From Pseudomonadota bacterium (GTDB taxonomy: Bacteria > Desulfobacterota > Desulfobacteria > Desulfobacterales > Desulfobacteraceae): a DNA stretch of 13,448 nucleotides. Positions within the stretch are counted from its first letter, which is position 1; every line of letters begins with the position of its first letter. This document shows, one piece after another, positions 7,128-13,448 of the stretch. The stretch spans positions 1 through 13,448 of the forward strand of contig JAHIVS010000126.1 of the NCBI GenBank assembly GCA_018816605.1, read 5' to 3'. The notes under the pieces are model-generated. The model did not search any database, was not told the origin of the DNA, and saw only the letters and a program-made list of their open reading frames with translations. Position numbers and translations under genes: made by a program.

Positions 7128-7938
7128 TCATATTGCTCTCATCATCAACAATCAGCTGGTTTAACCCGGAGTCGCAAAAAAAAGCAGCGGATACGATTGC
7201 GTTTTCCAAGATCCTGTCATTTTTTTCCAAACGGGTTCGCAAATTTTCCCTGTGCCACAAATGATAGCAGATGGCCCGGAAAGAATTTTCCTTGCGTTTA
7301 ACGCCATACCGGAAAAGGCGGACCACAAATTCGGTATCCTCCCGCCCCCACCCATCAAATTCATTGTTGAATCCATTGATGGCGATCACATCCTTTTTAA
7401 ACAGCCCCATATTGCAGCTTCTGACACCGGAAAGTTTTCTCACCTTGTAGGAAGGGAAAAAAGGGATTCTCAGAACATGATGGCTGTTTGAAATACCGGC
7501 TGTCATCACATGGGCCATGAGCTTTCGAAAGGAAGCCATCTCCCTGTGATCAAACCGATCGGCAATCTTTTGATTGACCAATACCCGTTTACCCTGGAAA
7601 AAACAACCCTCTTCAGCCATGCTCAAATGATCGGCCACAAAATGTCTTTCGGGAATACAATCCCCATCCAAGAGCAGCAGATATTCACCACTGGATTTTA
7701 ATATGGCCCTGTTTCGTATCCGGGCTGCCCGGAATCCCCTGTCTGCCTGCCAGACATGGTGGACAGCCATATCGGATTGGGTAAGATATGGGACCAGCAT
7801 CCGGGCTGTTTCTGGGGCGGAACCGTCATCGGCAATGATAATCTCATGGGGAAGAAGGGTCTGACGCACCAGACCCTCCAGCACCTTTTTCAAGGCGTCC
7901 GGCCGGTTATATGTGGTAACAATAACAGAAATTTTCAT
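7114..7938 (-). CDS. GT2 family glycosyltransferase with a C-terminal WGxED (galactosyltransferase-like) element
   Basis: A 274-residue cytoplasmic GT2 enzyme. It has VIVTTYNRPDAL (6-17), the nucleotide-sugar DDGS (37-40), FRAARIRNRAI (69-79), the metal-binding DGD in LLLLDGDCIP (87-96) and, in the second half, CNMGLFKKD (175-183) and GWGREDTEF (196-204), where the Glu-Asp pair is the likely catalytic base region, followed by HLWH (226-229). This layout fits GT2 enzymes with a C-terminal galactosyltransferase-like part, as in some capsule and LPS transferases. The ATG at 7938 overlaps the waaC stop as ATGA, with AGGAGA about 13 bases upstream. A longer reading frame to 8043 only covers the 3' end of waaC and is not preferred. 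The sugar is unknown; the setting suggests an outer or branching core residue. Confidence 0.87.
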   Translation of the reverse strand: MKISVIVTTYNRPDALKKVLEGLVRQTLLPHEIIIADDGSAPETARMLVPYLTQSDMAVHHVWQADRGFRAARIRNRAILKSSGEYLLLLDGDCIPERHFVADHLSMAEEGCFFQGKRVLVNQKIADRFDHREMASFRKLMAHVMTAGISNSHHVLRIPFFPSYKVRKLSGVRSCNMGLFKKDVIAINGFNNEFDGWGREDTEFVVRLFRYGVKRKENSFRAICYHLWHRENLRTRLEKNDRILENAIVSAAFFCDSGLNQLIVDDESNMNEIN

Positions 7939-8921
7939 GACGGCGTGATTTTCTCCTGGATCACCGCCAATACCTGTGGAACCCCCAGGTCCTCCATACA
8001 CCGGTAATGGGCACAGGGTTTTTGCCGGTAGCAGGGCGAACACGCAAGCTCTTTTTGTATCACTGTATGAATTTTTCCATAGGGCCCGGTACGCACAGGG
8101 TTGGCGGGCCCGAAAATGGCAAATACCGGTATGTTCAGAGCCGCTGCCATATGCATGGGGCCTGTGTCATTACAGATAAAATAGCTTGCACGCCCGATTA
8201 CGGCCAGCAGCGCCTTGAGTCCTGTTTTCCCTGCAATGGAAACCGCATTTCCCTTTGAATGAAAAACGACTTCATCGGCAATATATGCTTCTGCGGCCGA
8301 GCTGATCACCACAACTGGCAGCGAAAGTTTTGACGCCAGTTCGCCAAATTTATGGGCATGCCACCGGTTGGCCGGTTTCCCGGCAGAAGGGCTCATCACC
8401 ACATAGGATTGGGGCAGGCCTTTACAGATTTCAGGAAAAAGGTCATAGGGGGCAAAGGGATAGGCGATTTCATCCGTGGGGCAGCCCATGAACTGCGCTA
8501 TTTTGAGATACCGGTCTATGGCATGGATGTCCATGCTGCCATGGATTTTATGGGTATAAAAAAAAGGGCTGCCTTCATCGGATTCCTTAAAACCGAGCCG
8601 GATCCCGGCCTTTGAAAAATAGGAGATCACACCGGACCGGAAAAGGCCGGACAAGTCAATGGACACATCATAGGCGCAAGCCCCCATCCCGAGGCGAAGC
8701 TCATTAATTTCTCCAATGGTCTGTTTCAGGTTCCCCAGTTTTTTCCATTGATCTTTTTTGATCACCCACAGCCGGTTTATCAGGGGATGGCCCTCCAAAA
8801 AAGTGTGGAGGCCGTGGGCCACCACCCAGTCAATCCGGGCATGGGGAAACCTCCGCTTAACAGCACTTAAAAACGGCAACGAATGAACAATATCTCCCAG
8901 GGCGCTGGGTTTGACAATCAA
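7935..8921 (-). CDS. waaC: GT9 heptosyltransferase, WaaC-like (heptosyltransferase I)
   Basis: A GT9 enzyme that should transfer L-glycero-D-manno-heptose from ADP-heptose to Kdo. The N-terminus reads IVKPSALGDIVHSLP, the WaaC signature, with the catalytic-base Asp equivalent to Asp13 of E. coli at residue 10 by this start. ANRWHAHKFGEL (184-195) and ICNDTGPMHMAAAL (249-262) form the ADP-heptose site. The C-terminus has four cysteines (294, 297, 303, 308; CxxC-x5-C-x4-C). The start is uncertain: no ATG or GTG is suitably placed. TTG at 8921 is given here, but a GGAGG at 8954-8958 sits 8 bases before an in-frame CTG (8945), which would add 8 residues and complete the usual K-N-I-L-I-V-K beginning. 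The frame is open from the waaF stop at 8988. The downstream GT2 gene overlaps by ATGA. Confidence 0.88.
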   Translation of the reverse strand: MIVKPSALGDIVHSLPFLSAVKRRFPHARIDWVVAHGLHTFLEGHPLINRLWVIKKDQWKKLGNLKQTIGEINELRLGMGACAYDVSIDLSGLFRSGVISYFSKAGIRLGFKESDEGSPFFYTHKIHGSMDIHAIDRYLKIAQFMGCPTDEIAYPFAPYDLFPEICKGLPQSYVVMSPSAGKPANRWHAHKFGELASKLSLPVVVISSAAEAYIADEVVFHSKGNAVSIAGKTGLKALLAVIGRASYFICNDTGPMHMAAALNIPVFAIFGPANPVRTGPYGKIHTVIQKELACSPCYRQKPCAHYRCMEDLGVPQVLAVIQEKITPS

Positions 8922-8953
8922 TATATTTTTTACAGATTCAAACAGGATTCTTT

Positions 8954-8958
8954 CCTCC
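8954..8958 (-). promoter_or_regulatory. Strong Shine-Dalgarno site upstream of waaC
   Basis: GGAGG in the coding strand, 8 bases before an in-frame CTG (8945-8943) and 32 bases before the first TTG (8921). It argues that translation begins upstream of the TTG, at a rare CTG or possibly the ATC at 8948. Confidence 0.5.
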
Positions 8959-8987
8959 GTTCCTTTTTTTCGCTTCCCTTGGTCAAA

Positions 8988-10034
8988 TCAGCCCAAAACA
9001 GATCTGCAGGCATCCATAACCCTGTCAACGGAAACACGGGTCATGCACCGATGATCAATGGGGCATTCATCTTTGAGGCAGGGGGCACAGGATACCGGTT
9101 CCCTGACCATGATGCTGTTCTTGTTTGAAGGGGCCGTGGCGACATAATCCGTGGAGCCGATAACGGCCACCTGGTTTACATCCAGGGCGGCGGCCGCGTG
9201 CATGAGCCCTGAATCATTGGTCACAAACAAATCACAATTTGAAATCAGGGCAAAGGCCTGTGAAAGACTTGTCCGGCCGGCGATATTGATACAGCACTCC
9301 TTGGCCATACCCATAATTTCCTTGCCCAGTGCACCATCTCCGGGGCCGCCGAAAATCATCACCTTTGTCTGGTATTCACGGGAAAGCCTGCGGCAAAGGG
9401 CGGCATACCGATCGGGAAACCAGCGTTTGGCCGTACCTCCCGTGGCGCCGGGGTTGATGCCGATAACAGGCCCTGGGCTGCCCAGTCTGCTTTCCGCCAA
9501 TAGTTTTTTTGCAAATATCTTATCCCCATTGCCGATGACCAGGTCCAATTGCCTGCCGTCCCCTTCAAGCCCCGCCCCCTTGAGGATACCCATGTAATAG
9601 TCAATGAGATGCCTTTTTTTCAGGGCCGGGTCCAGTCGTACACATCGGTTGAGCAGCAAAGACCTTCCATCGGTATTGTACCCCAGGCGCTCGGGAATCC
9701 GGGCCAGAAATGCCAGCAATGCCGCCTCAAAGGCATTCTGCATGAGAACGGCCAGATCAAAGTGCCGGTGCCGTATATCCCCTGCAAGCCTCAGGGTGCC
9801 GATCCCCATGCGATGCCGACCCAAATTTTCATAGACCATGATGTCATCCACATGGGGGTTATCGGCATAGACCGGAACCACCCAGGGTTTTGCCAGGACC
9901 GTTATACGGGCGTTGGGATAATTCTTGCGCACCCCCCGGACCACCGGGGTTGTCATGATGGCATCCCCCACCCAATTGGCGCCCCGGATCAGGATACGGG
10001 CATCGATACTGTCATTTAGCATAAGTTTGGTCAT
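8988..10034 (-). CDS. waaF: GT9 heptosyltransferase, WaaF-like (heptosyltransferase II)
   Basis: A 348-residue GT9 enzyme, the same length as E. coli WaaF, expected to add the second heptose of the inner core from ADP-heptose. The N-terminus shows ILIRGANWVGDAIMTTP (14-30), with the WVGD element characteristic of WaaF; ADNPHVDDI (57-65) and RLGYNTDGRSLLL (116-128) follow. The donor site has NPGATGGTAKRWFP (194-207), MIFGGPGD (226-233) and TNDSGLMHAAAAL (272-284). A cysteine cluster (316, 319, 324, 330) lies near the C-terminus. The ATG at 10034 was chosen, 17 bases after the stop of the acyltransferase gene with a weak CCGGAAAACC before it; a longer TTG start at 10091 would add 19 poorly conserved residues overlapping that gene. 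The C6 run at codons for GVRKN is ordinary. Confidence 0.93.
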   Translation of the reverse strand: MTKLMLNDSIDARILIRGANWVGDAIMTTPVVRGVRKNYPNARITVLAKPWVVPVYADNPHVDDIMVYENLGRHRMGIGTLRLAGDIRHRHFDLAVLMQNAFEAALLAFLARIPERLGYNTDGRSLLLNRCVRLDPALKKRHLIDYYMGILKGAGLEGDGRQLDLVIGNGDKIFAKKLLAESRLGSPGPVIGINPGATGGTAKRWFPDRYAALCRRLSREYQTKVMIFGGPGDGALGKEIMGMAKECCINIAGRTSLSQAFALISNCDLFVTNDSGLMHAAAALDVNQVAVIGSTDYVATAPSNKNSIMVREPVSCAPCLKDECPIDHRCMTRVSVDRVMDACRSVLG

Positions 10035-10051
10035 TGGTTTTCCGGTTCGTA

Positions 10052-10948
10052 TTATGGCCTGGGATAGAGGCAATAGGGCTTTATTTTCCAACGATTGTGC
10101 ACCCAGAAATACTGGTCCGGAAATTTTCGCACCATGGATTCAATGGCTGTGGTATAATTCTGGGTATTGTTTTCAATATCCTTTATCCGGTCCCCGGTCT
10201 CTTCAAGGGGGATCTCCGGTGAAAATTCAATGAAAAATTTTCTGTCTTTCCGCATGCAGCACATGGGTACCACGGCCGTCTTTGTCCTCATGACAAGGAT
10301 TGCAAGTCCGTTGTTTGTGCAGGCGCTTTGACCAAAAAAGTCAACAAAAACACCTTTATACCAATCCACGCTCTGATCCAACAGGGTTCCGACCACACCT
10401 CCCTGCCTGAGAATGATGTCCAGCTTTTTTGAGGCCCCCCGGATGGGAACCATTGTATAGCCGAAACGCTGGCGAATTTCCAGCATCAGCCGCTCAAGGG
10501 GGGGGAAATCCATTTTCCGGTAAATCCCATAGGCCTTCATCTGGGTTCCTTCGATGGCATGGATATTGAGCTCAAAATTGCCCAGATGCCCGGCAAGGAC
10601 CATGACCCCCCGCCCCTTTGCCTGTGCCCTTTCCACATGTTCAATGCCCTTGACGGTAAAATGGGAGAGAAAGGTTTCCCGGTCAAGTCCGTAGGACCAG
10701 GCCACCTCAAACAGGATGCTGGCAATGTTCTTAAAAACCTGTTTTCCCATCCGCTCTATCTGGGAAGCCGTCATCTGGTCACCCAGCGCCCTTTGAATGT
10801 TGTCCAAGGTGACCGTCCTGTGACGCTTGTCAAGCTTGAACCACAGCAGCCCCAGAAGATCGGAACAAAATGTGGCAACGGGAATGGGCAAGCGCCCCAT
10901 CAGGTAGACCAGCAGCTTCAATATTTTGTAATTTTTTTCGTTACTCAT
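10052..10948 (-). CDS. lpxL: Lipid A late acyltransferase, LpxL/HtrB family
   Basis: A 298-residue inner-membrane-anchored acyltransferase that adds a secondary acyl chain to Kdo-lipid A. A hydrophobic N-terminal segment (10-37) precedes the catalytic HLGNFE (121-126), the HX4(D/E) motif of the family with His121 and Glu126. Then come YRKMDFPPLERLM (143-155), LLDQSVDW (189-196), FFGQSACTNNGLAIL (204-218) and the closing QYFWVHNRWK (279-288), all typical LpxL/LpxM features. The ATG at 10948 overlaps the lpxK stop as ATGA. E. coli LpxL and LpxM are about 305-325 residues, so this is slightly short but complete. Which acyl chain and donor are used cannot be told; LpxL is a family label. A C8 tract (10498-10505) lies in the FPPLER segment. 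Confidence 0.92.
   Translation of the reverse strand: MSNEKNYKILKLLVYLMGRLPIPVATFCSDLLGLLWFKLDKRHRTVTLDNIQRALGDQMTASQIERMGKQVFKNIASILFEVAWSYGLDRETFLSHFTVKGIEHVERAQAKGRGVMVLAGHLGNFELNIHAIEGTQMKAYGIYRKMDFPPLERLMLEIRQRFGYTMVPIRGASKKLDIILRQGGVVGTLLDQSVDWYKGVFVDFFGQSACTNNGLAILVMRTKTAVVPMCCMRKDRKFFIEFSPEIPLEETGDRIKDIENNTQNYTTAIESMVRKFPDQYFWVHNRWKIKPYCLYPRP
10498..10505 (-). repeat. C8 homopolymer in the lpxL-like gene
   Basis: Eight G on the plus strand read as C8 in the coding strand over DFPPLER (residues 147-153), just after the catalytic region. The frame is intact. Confidence 0.4.
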
Positions 10949-12108
10949 TCATTCAACCTTGATCTTATAAACCCTTCAAAGGCTTTCTCATTCTCAAATC
11001 TGATCTTGATACCGATCACTGCCAGGTCCCTTTCCCATCGAAAGGTTCGGTCCAGCTTCACCCAGTCTTTTTCAGTGGTGACAATCAGATCAGCCCCAAC
11101 CTGCCGGGCGCGTTCCTGTATCCATAAAATGTCAGCCCTTTTATACATATAATGGTCTTTAAATTCAAGGTGATCCACCACATTTACACCCATTTCTTCT
11201 GCTGCCGACCTGAAGGATTCGTTCTTGGCAATCCCTGAGAACAATAGACCCGGACGACCCCTGAGCCGCTCCGGATCACCGGTCGCCTGGTCTGATTTTT
11301 TTCCCCGGGGCAGAAACTGCAACAAAAAAGGGCTATGGCCAGTTTTAAAAAACGGGATCTGCCCATATGGAGCGAACCTTTTTTGTTGCCCGAAGCCATG
11401 TCTATGGCAGCCAGGATCGGCCTCCTGACCTTGAGGGCCTTTTTCCCCAGGGCATCGGGTCAATATGATGGCCTGGGCCCGGTCTTTTGACATGGCCGGT
11501 GTTTCCCTCAGCCTTCCCGCCGGCAGCATCCGCTTGTTTCCCAGGGGTCTGTCATGGTCAAACAAAAGGATATCCAGATCCCTTTCCAGCCCCAGATGGG
11601 AAAACGCATCATCCAGAACAATTACATCGGGGTTCAACTGCTCAATGGCCAGTTTTCCGGCCAGATACCGATTTTTTCCAACCACAACCGGAAAGCGCTT
11701 CCGCCGGGCCATCATATAGGGTTCATCGCCGGCTTTCCGGGCATCCAGAAAAAGTGTGGATCCGTCACTGACAATCCTGGGCACAGGCCCAAGGCTGCCT
11801 TTATATCCCCTGCTGATCACAACCGGCCGTTTGCCCATTTTCAACAATAGCTCGGCAATATGGATGGCCATGGGGGTCTTGCCCACCCCCCCGGCCATGA
11901 TATTGCCGATACTGATGACAAAACAGGGCAGACGCCCGGACCTTAACAGACCGGATCGGTACAGCCTGAGCCGAAGCTTTGAACCCAGCCGGTAAAGACC
12001 GCTGGCTGCCACCAGAACCTGCTCAAAGGAAAACAGATCAGGCGTATACTCCTGATCCGAAATCCGGGTGATTTTTTTTTCCAGCCGGTTAAGCCATGTA
12101 TTAAACAA
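10945..12108 (-). CDS. lpxK: Tetraacyldisaccharide 4'-kinase (LpxK), with a probable short internal frame-shifted stretch
   Basis: LpxK phosphorylates the 4' position of the lipid A disaccharide with ATP at the inner face of the inner membrane. By the TTG start at 12108 the protein has 387 residues. An N-terminal amphipathic/hydrophobic part precedes the P-loop IGNIMAGGVGKTP (67-79); then VISRGYKG (97-104), LDDAFSHLGLERDLDIL (165-181; the usual DDGFQH is DDAFSH here), LPAGRLRE (195-202), LLFSGIAKNESF (288-299), EFKDHY (315-320, family His) and TTEKDWVKL (344-352). A GGAGG at 12118-12122 lies 9 bases before the TTG, which overlaps the waaA stop by 8 bases; a frame up to 12297 is only shadow of waaA. 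Residues 222-242 look unlike a protein of this family and read sensibly in the +1 frame, suggesting two compensating single-base changes. Function otherwise intact. Confidence 0.9.
   Translation of the reverse strand: MFNTWLNRLEKKITRISDQEYTPDLFSFEQVLVAASGLYRLGSKLRLRLYRSGLLRSGRLPCFVISIGNIMAGGVGKTPMAIHIAELLLKMGKRPVVISRGYKGSLGPVPRIVSDGSTLFLDARKAGDEPYMMARRKRFPVVVGKNRYLAGKLAIEQLNPDVIVLDDAFSHLGLERDLDILLFDHDRPLGNKRMLPAGRLRETPAMSKDRAQAIILTRCPGEKGPQGQEADPGCHRHGFGQQKRFAPYGQIPFFKTGHSPFLLQFLPRGKKSDQATGDPERLRGRPGLLFSGIAKNESFRSAAEEMGVNVVDHLEFKDHYMYKRADILWIQERARQVGADLIVTTEKDWVKLDRTFRWERDLAVIGIKIRFENEKAFEGFIRSRLNE
11379..11448 (-). other. Probable compensating double frameshift inside lpxK
   Basis: Between an A5-G4 region (11440-11448) and an A6 run (11379-11384) the lpxK frame encodes a Gly/His/Gln-rich stretch (residues 222-242). 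Shifting by one base there gives KKALKVRRPILAAIDMASG, which looks like a normal helix. Removing one G at the first site and adding one A at the second would give a smooth protein joining ILTRCPG to RFAPYGQIPFFKTGH. It may be a sequencing error pair or a real compensated change. Confidence 0.55.
12072..12080 (-). repeat. A9 homopolymer near the lpxK start
   Basis: Nine T on the plus strand read as A9 in the coding strand over RLEKKIT (residues 8-14 of LpxK). Runs of this length promote transcriptional slippage as well as replication slippage. Confidence 0.4.
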
Positions 12109-13399
12109 AGCCAAGGGCCTCCATTTTCTTAACGGTTCTTGCCACAGCACCTGCATTTTGGGAGAAAACCTTAAAACCGGCATCTCCCATCTCTTTTGCC
12201 AGAAAAGGATTCTCCAGTATTTGTTCCAGCTTTTCCTGGATTTGGGATCCTGTTTCAACCCGCAAAGCCCCTTTTGCTTCCACCAGCAGGTCTGCAACCT
12301 GTAAAAAATCTGTCATATGGGGGCCAAACAGGACAGGTTTGCCGAACATGGCAGGTTCAAGGGGATTGTGCCCTCCGGAGGGGACAAGAGATCCCCCGAT
12401 AAATGCCAGATCACATATGGCATAGGCCATGGCAAGCACCCCCATTGTATCAACAACAAGAATATCATGCTTTTGTACGCCCGTCCTTATATCTGAAAGC
12501 AAAACCGGCGGATGGGGGAAGCGGGGTATCTGTCCCAGCAGTTTCTCACTTCTTTTCGGGTCCCGGGGGGCCAGGATCAGCTTCAGGCGGGGTATGGTTT
12601 TTTTCACCCCGGCAAAGGCTGCCAACAAAATGGCTTCCTCTCCCTCATGGGTACTACCGGCAATCCAGACCCTCTCCTGGTCCAGAACGCCGAACCTGGC
12701 TTTCAGTGCTGAGAGCTCCGATTCATCTACCCTTTTCAAGGTCTGGTCAAACTTGATATTCCCCAGGATGGAAATACGGCCCCTTAAAACCCCCGCTGTT
12801 TCAAACCGATGGGCATCCAGAGTCGTCTGCGCCATGACATGGGACAGGGAGGATAAAAACAGGGATGCAAACCTTCCCATCCTGAGATATCCGTTTAAAG
12901 ACCTTTCGGAAAGCCTCGCATTGATAAGGACCGACGGAATATTATGCCGCCTCATTTGATCAAGGAATCCGGGCCAGATATCGGTTTCAATCAGACAGAC
13001 CAAATCCGGCTGGATCAGGCGGCATACCCGTAACATGGACCCCCAGAAGTCAAAGGGGAAATACCCCATCTGGGACACCAGGGAGCCATGATTGGCGCAG
13101 AACAGCTGTTGGGCGGTTTCAAACCCTGTTTTTGTGGATGCGGTAAAAACAATCCGGGCCTCGGGTCTGTTTTTTTTCAGGGCATTAACAAAGGGAACCG
13201 CTGATTTAACCTCCCCCACGGACAGGGCGTGGACCCAGATGCGAAATTCCCCGTTTTTTTTTCTTTTAAACCCGGTCAGTAGCCCCAGCCGCTGGAAAAG
13301 AGTGGCACGTCGTTTTTCCGATAAAAGGTAAACAACTGGAAATACAGGCAATGCCAGGAGAAAAATGAGGGTCGACAGGATGTGGTACATCAATATCAT
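12101..13399 (-). CDS. waaA: 3-deoxy-D-manno-octulosonic acid transferase (Kdo transferase, WaaA/KdtA)
   Basis: A 432-residue GT30 enzyme that transfers Kdo from CMP-Kdo to lipid A precursor; length matches the family (about 425). A single N-terminal membrane anchor (residues 3-26) is followed by HALSVGEVKSA (57-67), where Glu63 corresponds to the catalytic Glu of Aquifex KdtA. Further motifs are FTASTKTG (85-92), IETDIWPG (137-144), NARLSERS (160-167), IAGSTHEGEE (246-255), LAPRDPKR (276-283) and GGSLVPSGGHNPLEPA (335-350), all typical. The ATG at 13399 is preceded by AGGTGAA about 10 bases upstream; a second ATG at 13390 is possible. It is the first visible gene of the minus-strand operon; the promoter may lie beyond the right edge. 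If the CMP-sugar made by the left block is CMP-Kdo8N, this enzyme would be its user. One or several Kdo units cannot be told. Confidence 0.96.
   Translation of the reverse strand: MILMYHILSTLIFLLALPVFPVVYLLSEKRRATLFQRLGLLTGFKRKKNGEFRIWVHALSVGEVKSAVPFVNALKKNRPEARIVFTASTKTGFETAQQLFCANHGSLVSQMGYFPFDFWGSMLRVCRLIQPDLVCLIETDIWPGFLDQMRRHNIPSVLINARLSERSLNGYLRMGRFASLFLSSLSHVMAQTTLDAHRFETAGVLRGRISILGNIKFDQTLKRVDESELSALKARFGVLDQERVWIAGSTHEGEEAILLAAFAGVKKTIPRLKLILAPRDPKRSEKLLGQIPRFPHPPVLLSDIRTGVQKHDILVVDTMGVLAMAYAICDLAFIGGSLVPSGGHNPLEPAMFGKPVLFGPHMTDFLQVADLLVEAKGALRVETGSQIQEKLEQILENPFLAKEMGDAGFKVFSQNAGAVARTVKKMEALGFV
12118..12122 (-). promoter_or_regulatory. Shine-Dalgarno site deciding the lpxK start
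   Basis: GGAGG inside the waaA codons for Met426-Glu427-Ala428. It lies 9 bases before the TTG at 12108 and only 3 bases before the TTG at 12114, so 12108 is favoured. Confidence 0.55.
13254..13262 (-). repeat. A9 homopolymer in waaA
   Basis: Nine T on the plus strand read as A9 in the coding strand over the charged KRKKNGE stretch (residues 45-51), between the membrane anchor and the catalytic Glu63. An A8 run follows further downstream at 13170-13177. The frame is intact. Confidence 0.4.
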
Positions 13400-13448
13400 G
13401 GGCTAATTTCACCTGTTCTATTCTGAATTGATCAAATAAATGGACCCC

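Noticed and set aside
7939..8043. An N-terminal extension of the GT2 gene reaching 8043.
   Set aside because: These codons only cover the 3' end of waaC; the conserved GT2 beginning starts at the ATG at 7938, which overlaps the waaC stop as ATGA.
10035..10091. A TTG start at 10091 for waaF.
   Set aside because: It would overlap the acyltransferase gene by 40 bases and add residues not present in WaaF; the ATG at 10034 gives the usual 348-residue length.
12109..12297. A 63-codon N-terminal extension of lpxK up to 12297.
   Set aside because: It is the out-of-frame shadow of the waaA 3' end, Trp/Lys-rich and unlike LpxK; the ribosome site places the start at 12108.
13400..13448. Possible promoter of the waaA operon in the last 49 bases.
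   Set aside because: The stretch is AT-rich on the coding strand, but no pair of -35 and -10 hexamers with proper spacing could be placed with confidence, and an upstream gene may continue the operon.

Overview
This window is a lipopolysaccharide (LPS) inner-core and lipid A assembly region of a Gram-negative bacterium. Gene content, moderate GC, many tiny overlaps and the style of the protein sequences suggest a sulfate-reducing Desulfobacterota member (Desulfobacteraceae-like). That placement is an inference from memory; no rRNA or phylogenetic marker is present. The window is almost fully coding, with no gene-free stretch over 50 bases, and no RNA gene, insertion sequence or CRISPR array was seen.

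Left block, plus strand (1-2231): the C-terminal end of an iron-dependent alcohol dehydrogenase resembling KdnB (Kdo 8-oxidase); a short KdsB-type CMP-sugar synthetase resembling the form used for 8-amino-3,8-dideoxy-Kdo (Kdo8N); and a family 4 glycosyltransferase. The pairing suggests that the Kdo-like sugar activated here is Kdo8N.

Right block, minus strand (13399 down to 2250): a tightly packed ten-gene run, read in the order waaA (Kdo transferase), lpxK (lipid A 4'-kinase), lpxL-like acyltransferase, waaF and waaC (two GT9 heptosyltransferases), a GT2 glycosyltransferase, a WaaL/Wzy-type ligase, a WaaE/KdtX-like GT2, a large multi-span GT-C-like membrane protein, and a GT2-GtrA fusion. 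Several junctions overlap (ATGA or TGATG) and others are separated by 1-17 bases, with one larger gap of up to 66 bases before waaC, so this is almost certainly one operon. The two blocks converge with an 18-base gap.

Together the genes would make the activated inner-core sugar, phosphorylate and acylate lipid A, add Kdo and heptoses, decorate the core in the cytoplasm, and finish in the periplasm by ligation and polyprenyl-phosphate-dependent glycosylation. The points most worth a second look are the probable Kdo8N pathway, a two-gene Gtr-like module, a C9 tract directly after the start of the GT2-GtrA gene, a probable pair of compensating frameshifts inside lpxK, and non-ATG starts for waaC and lpxK.
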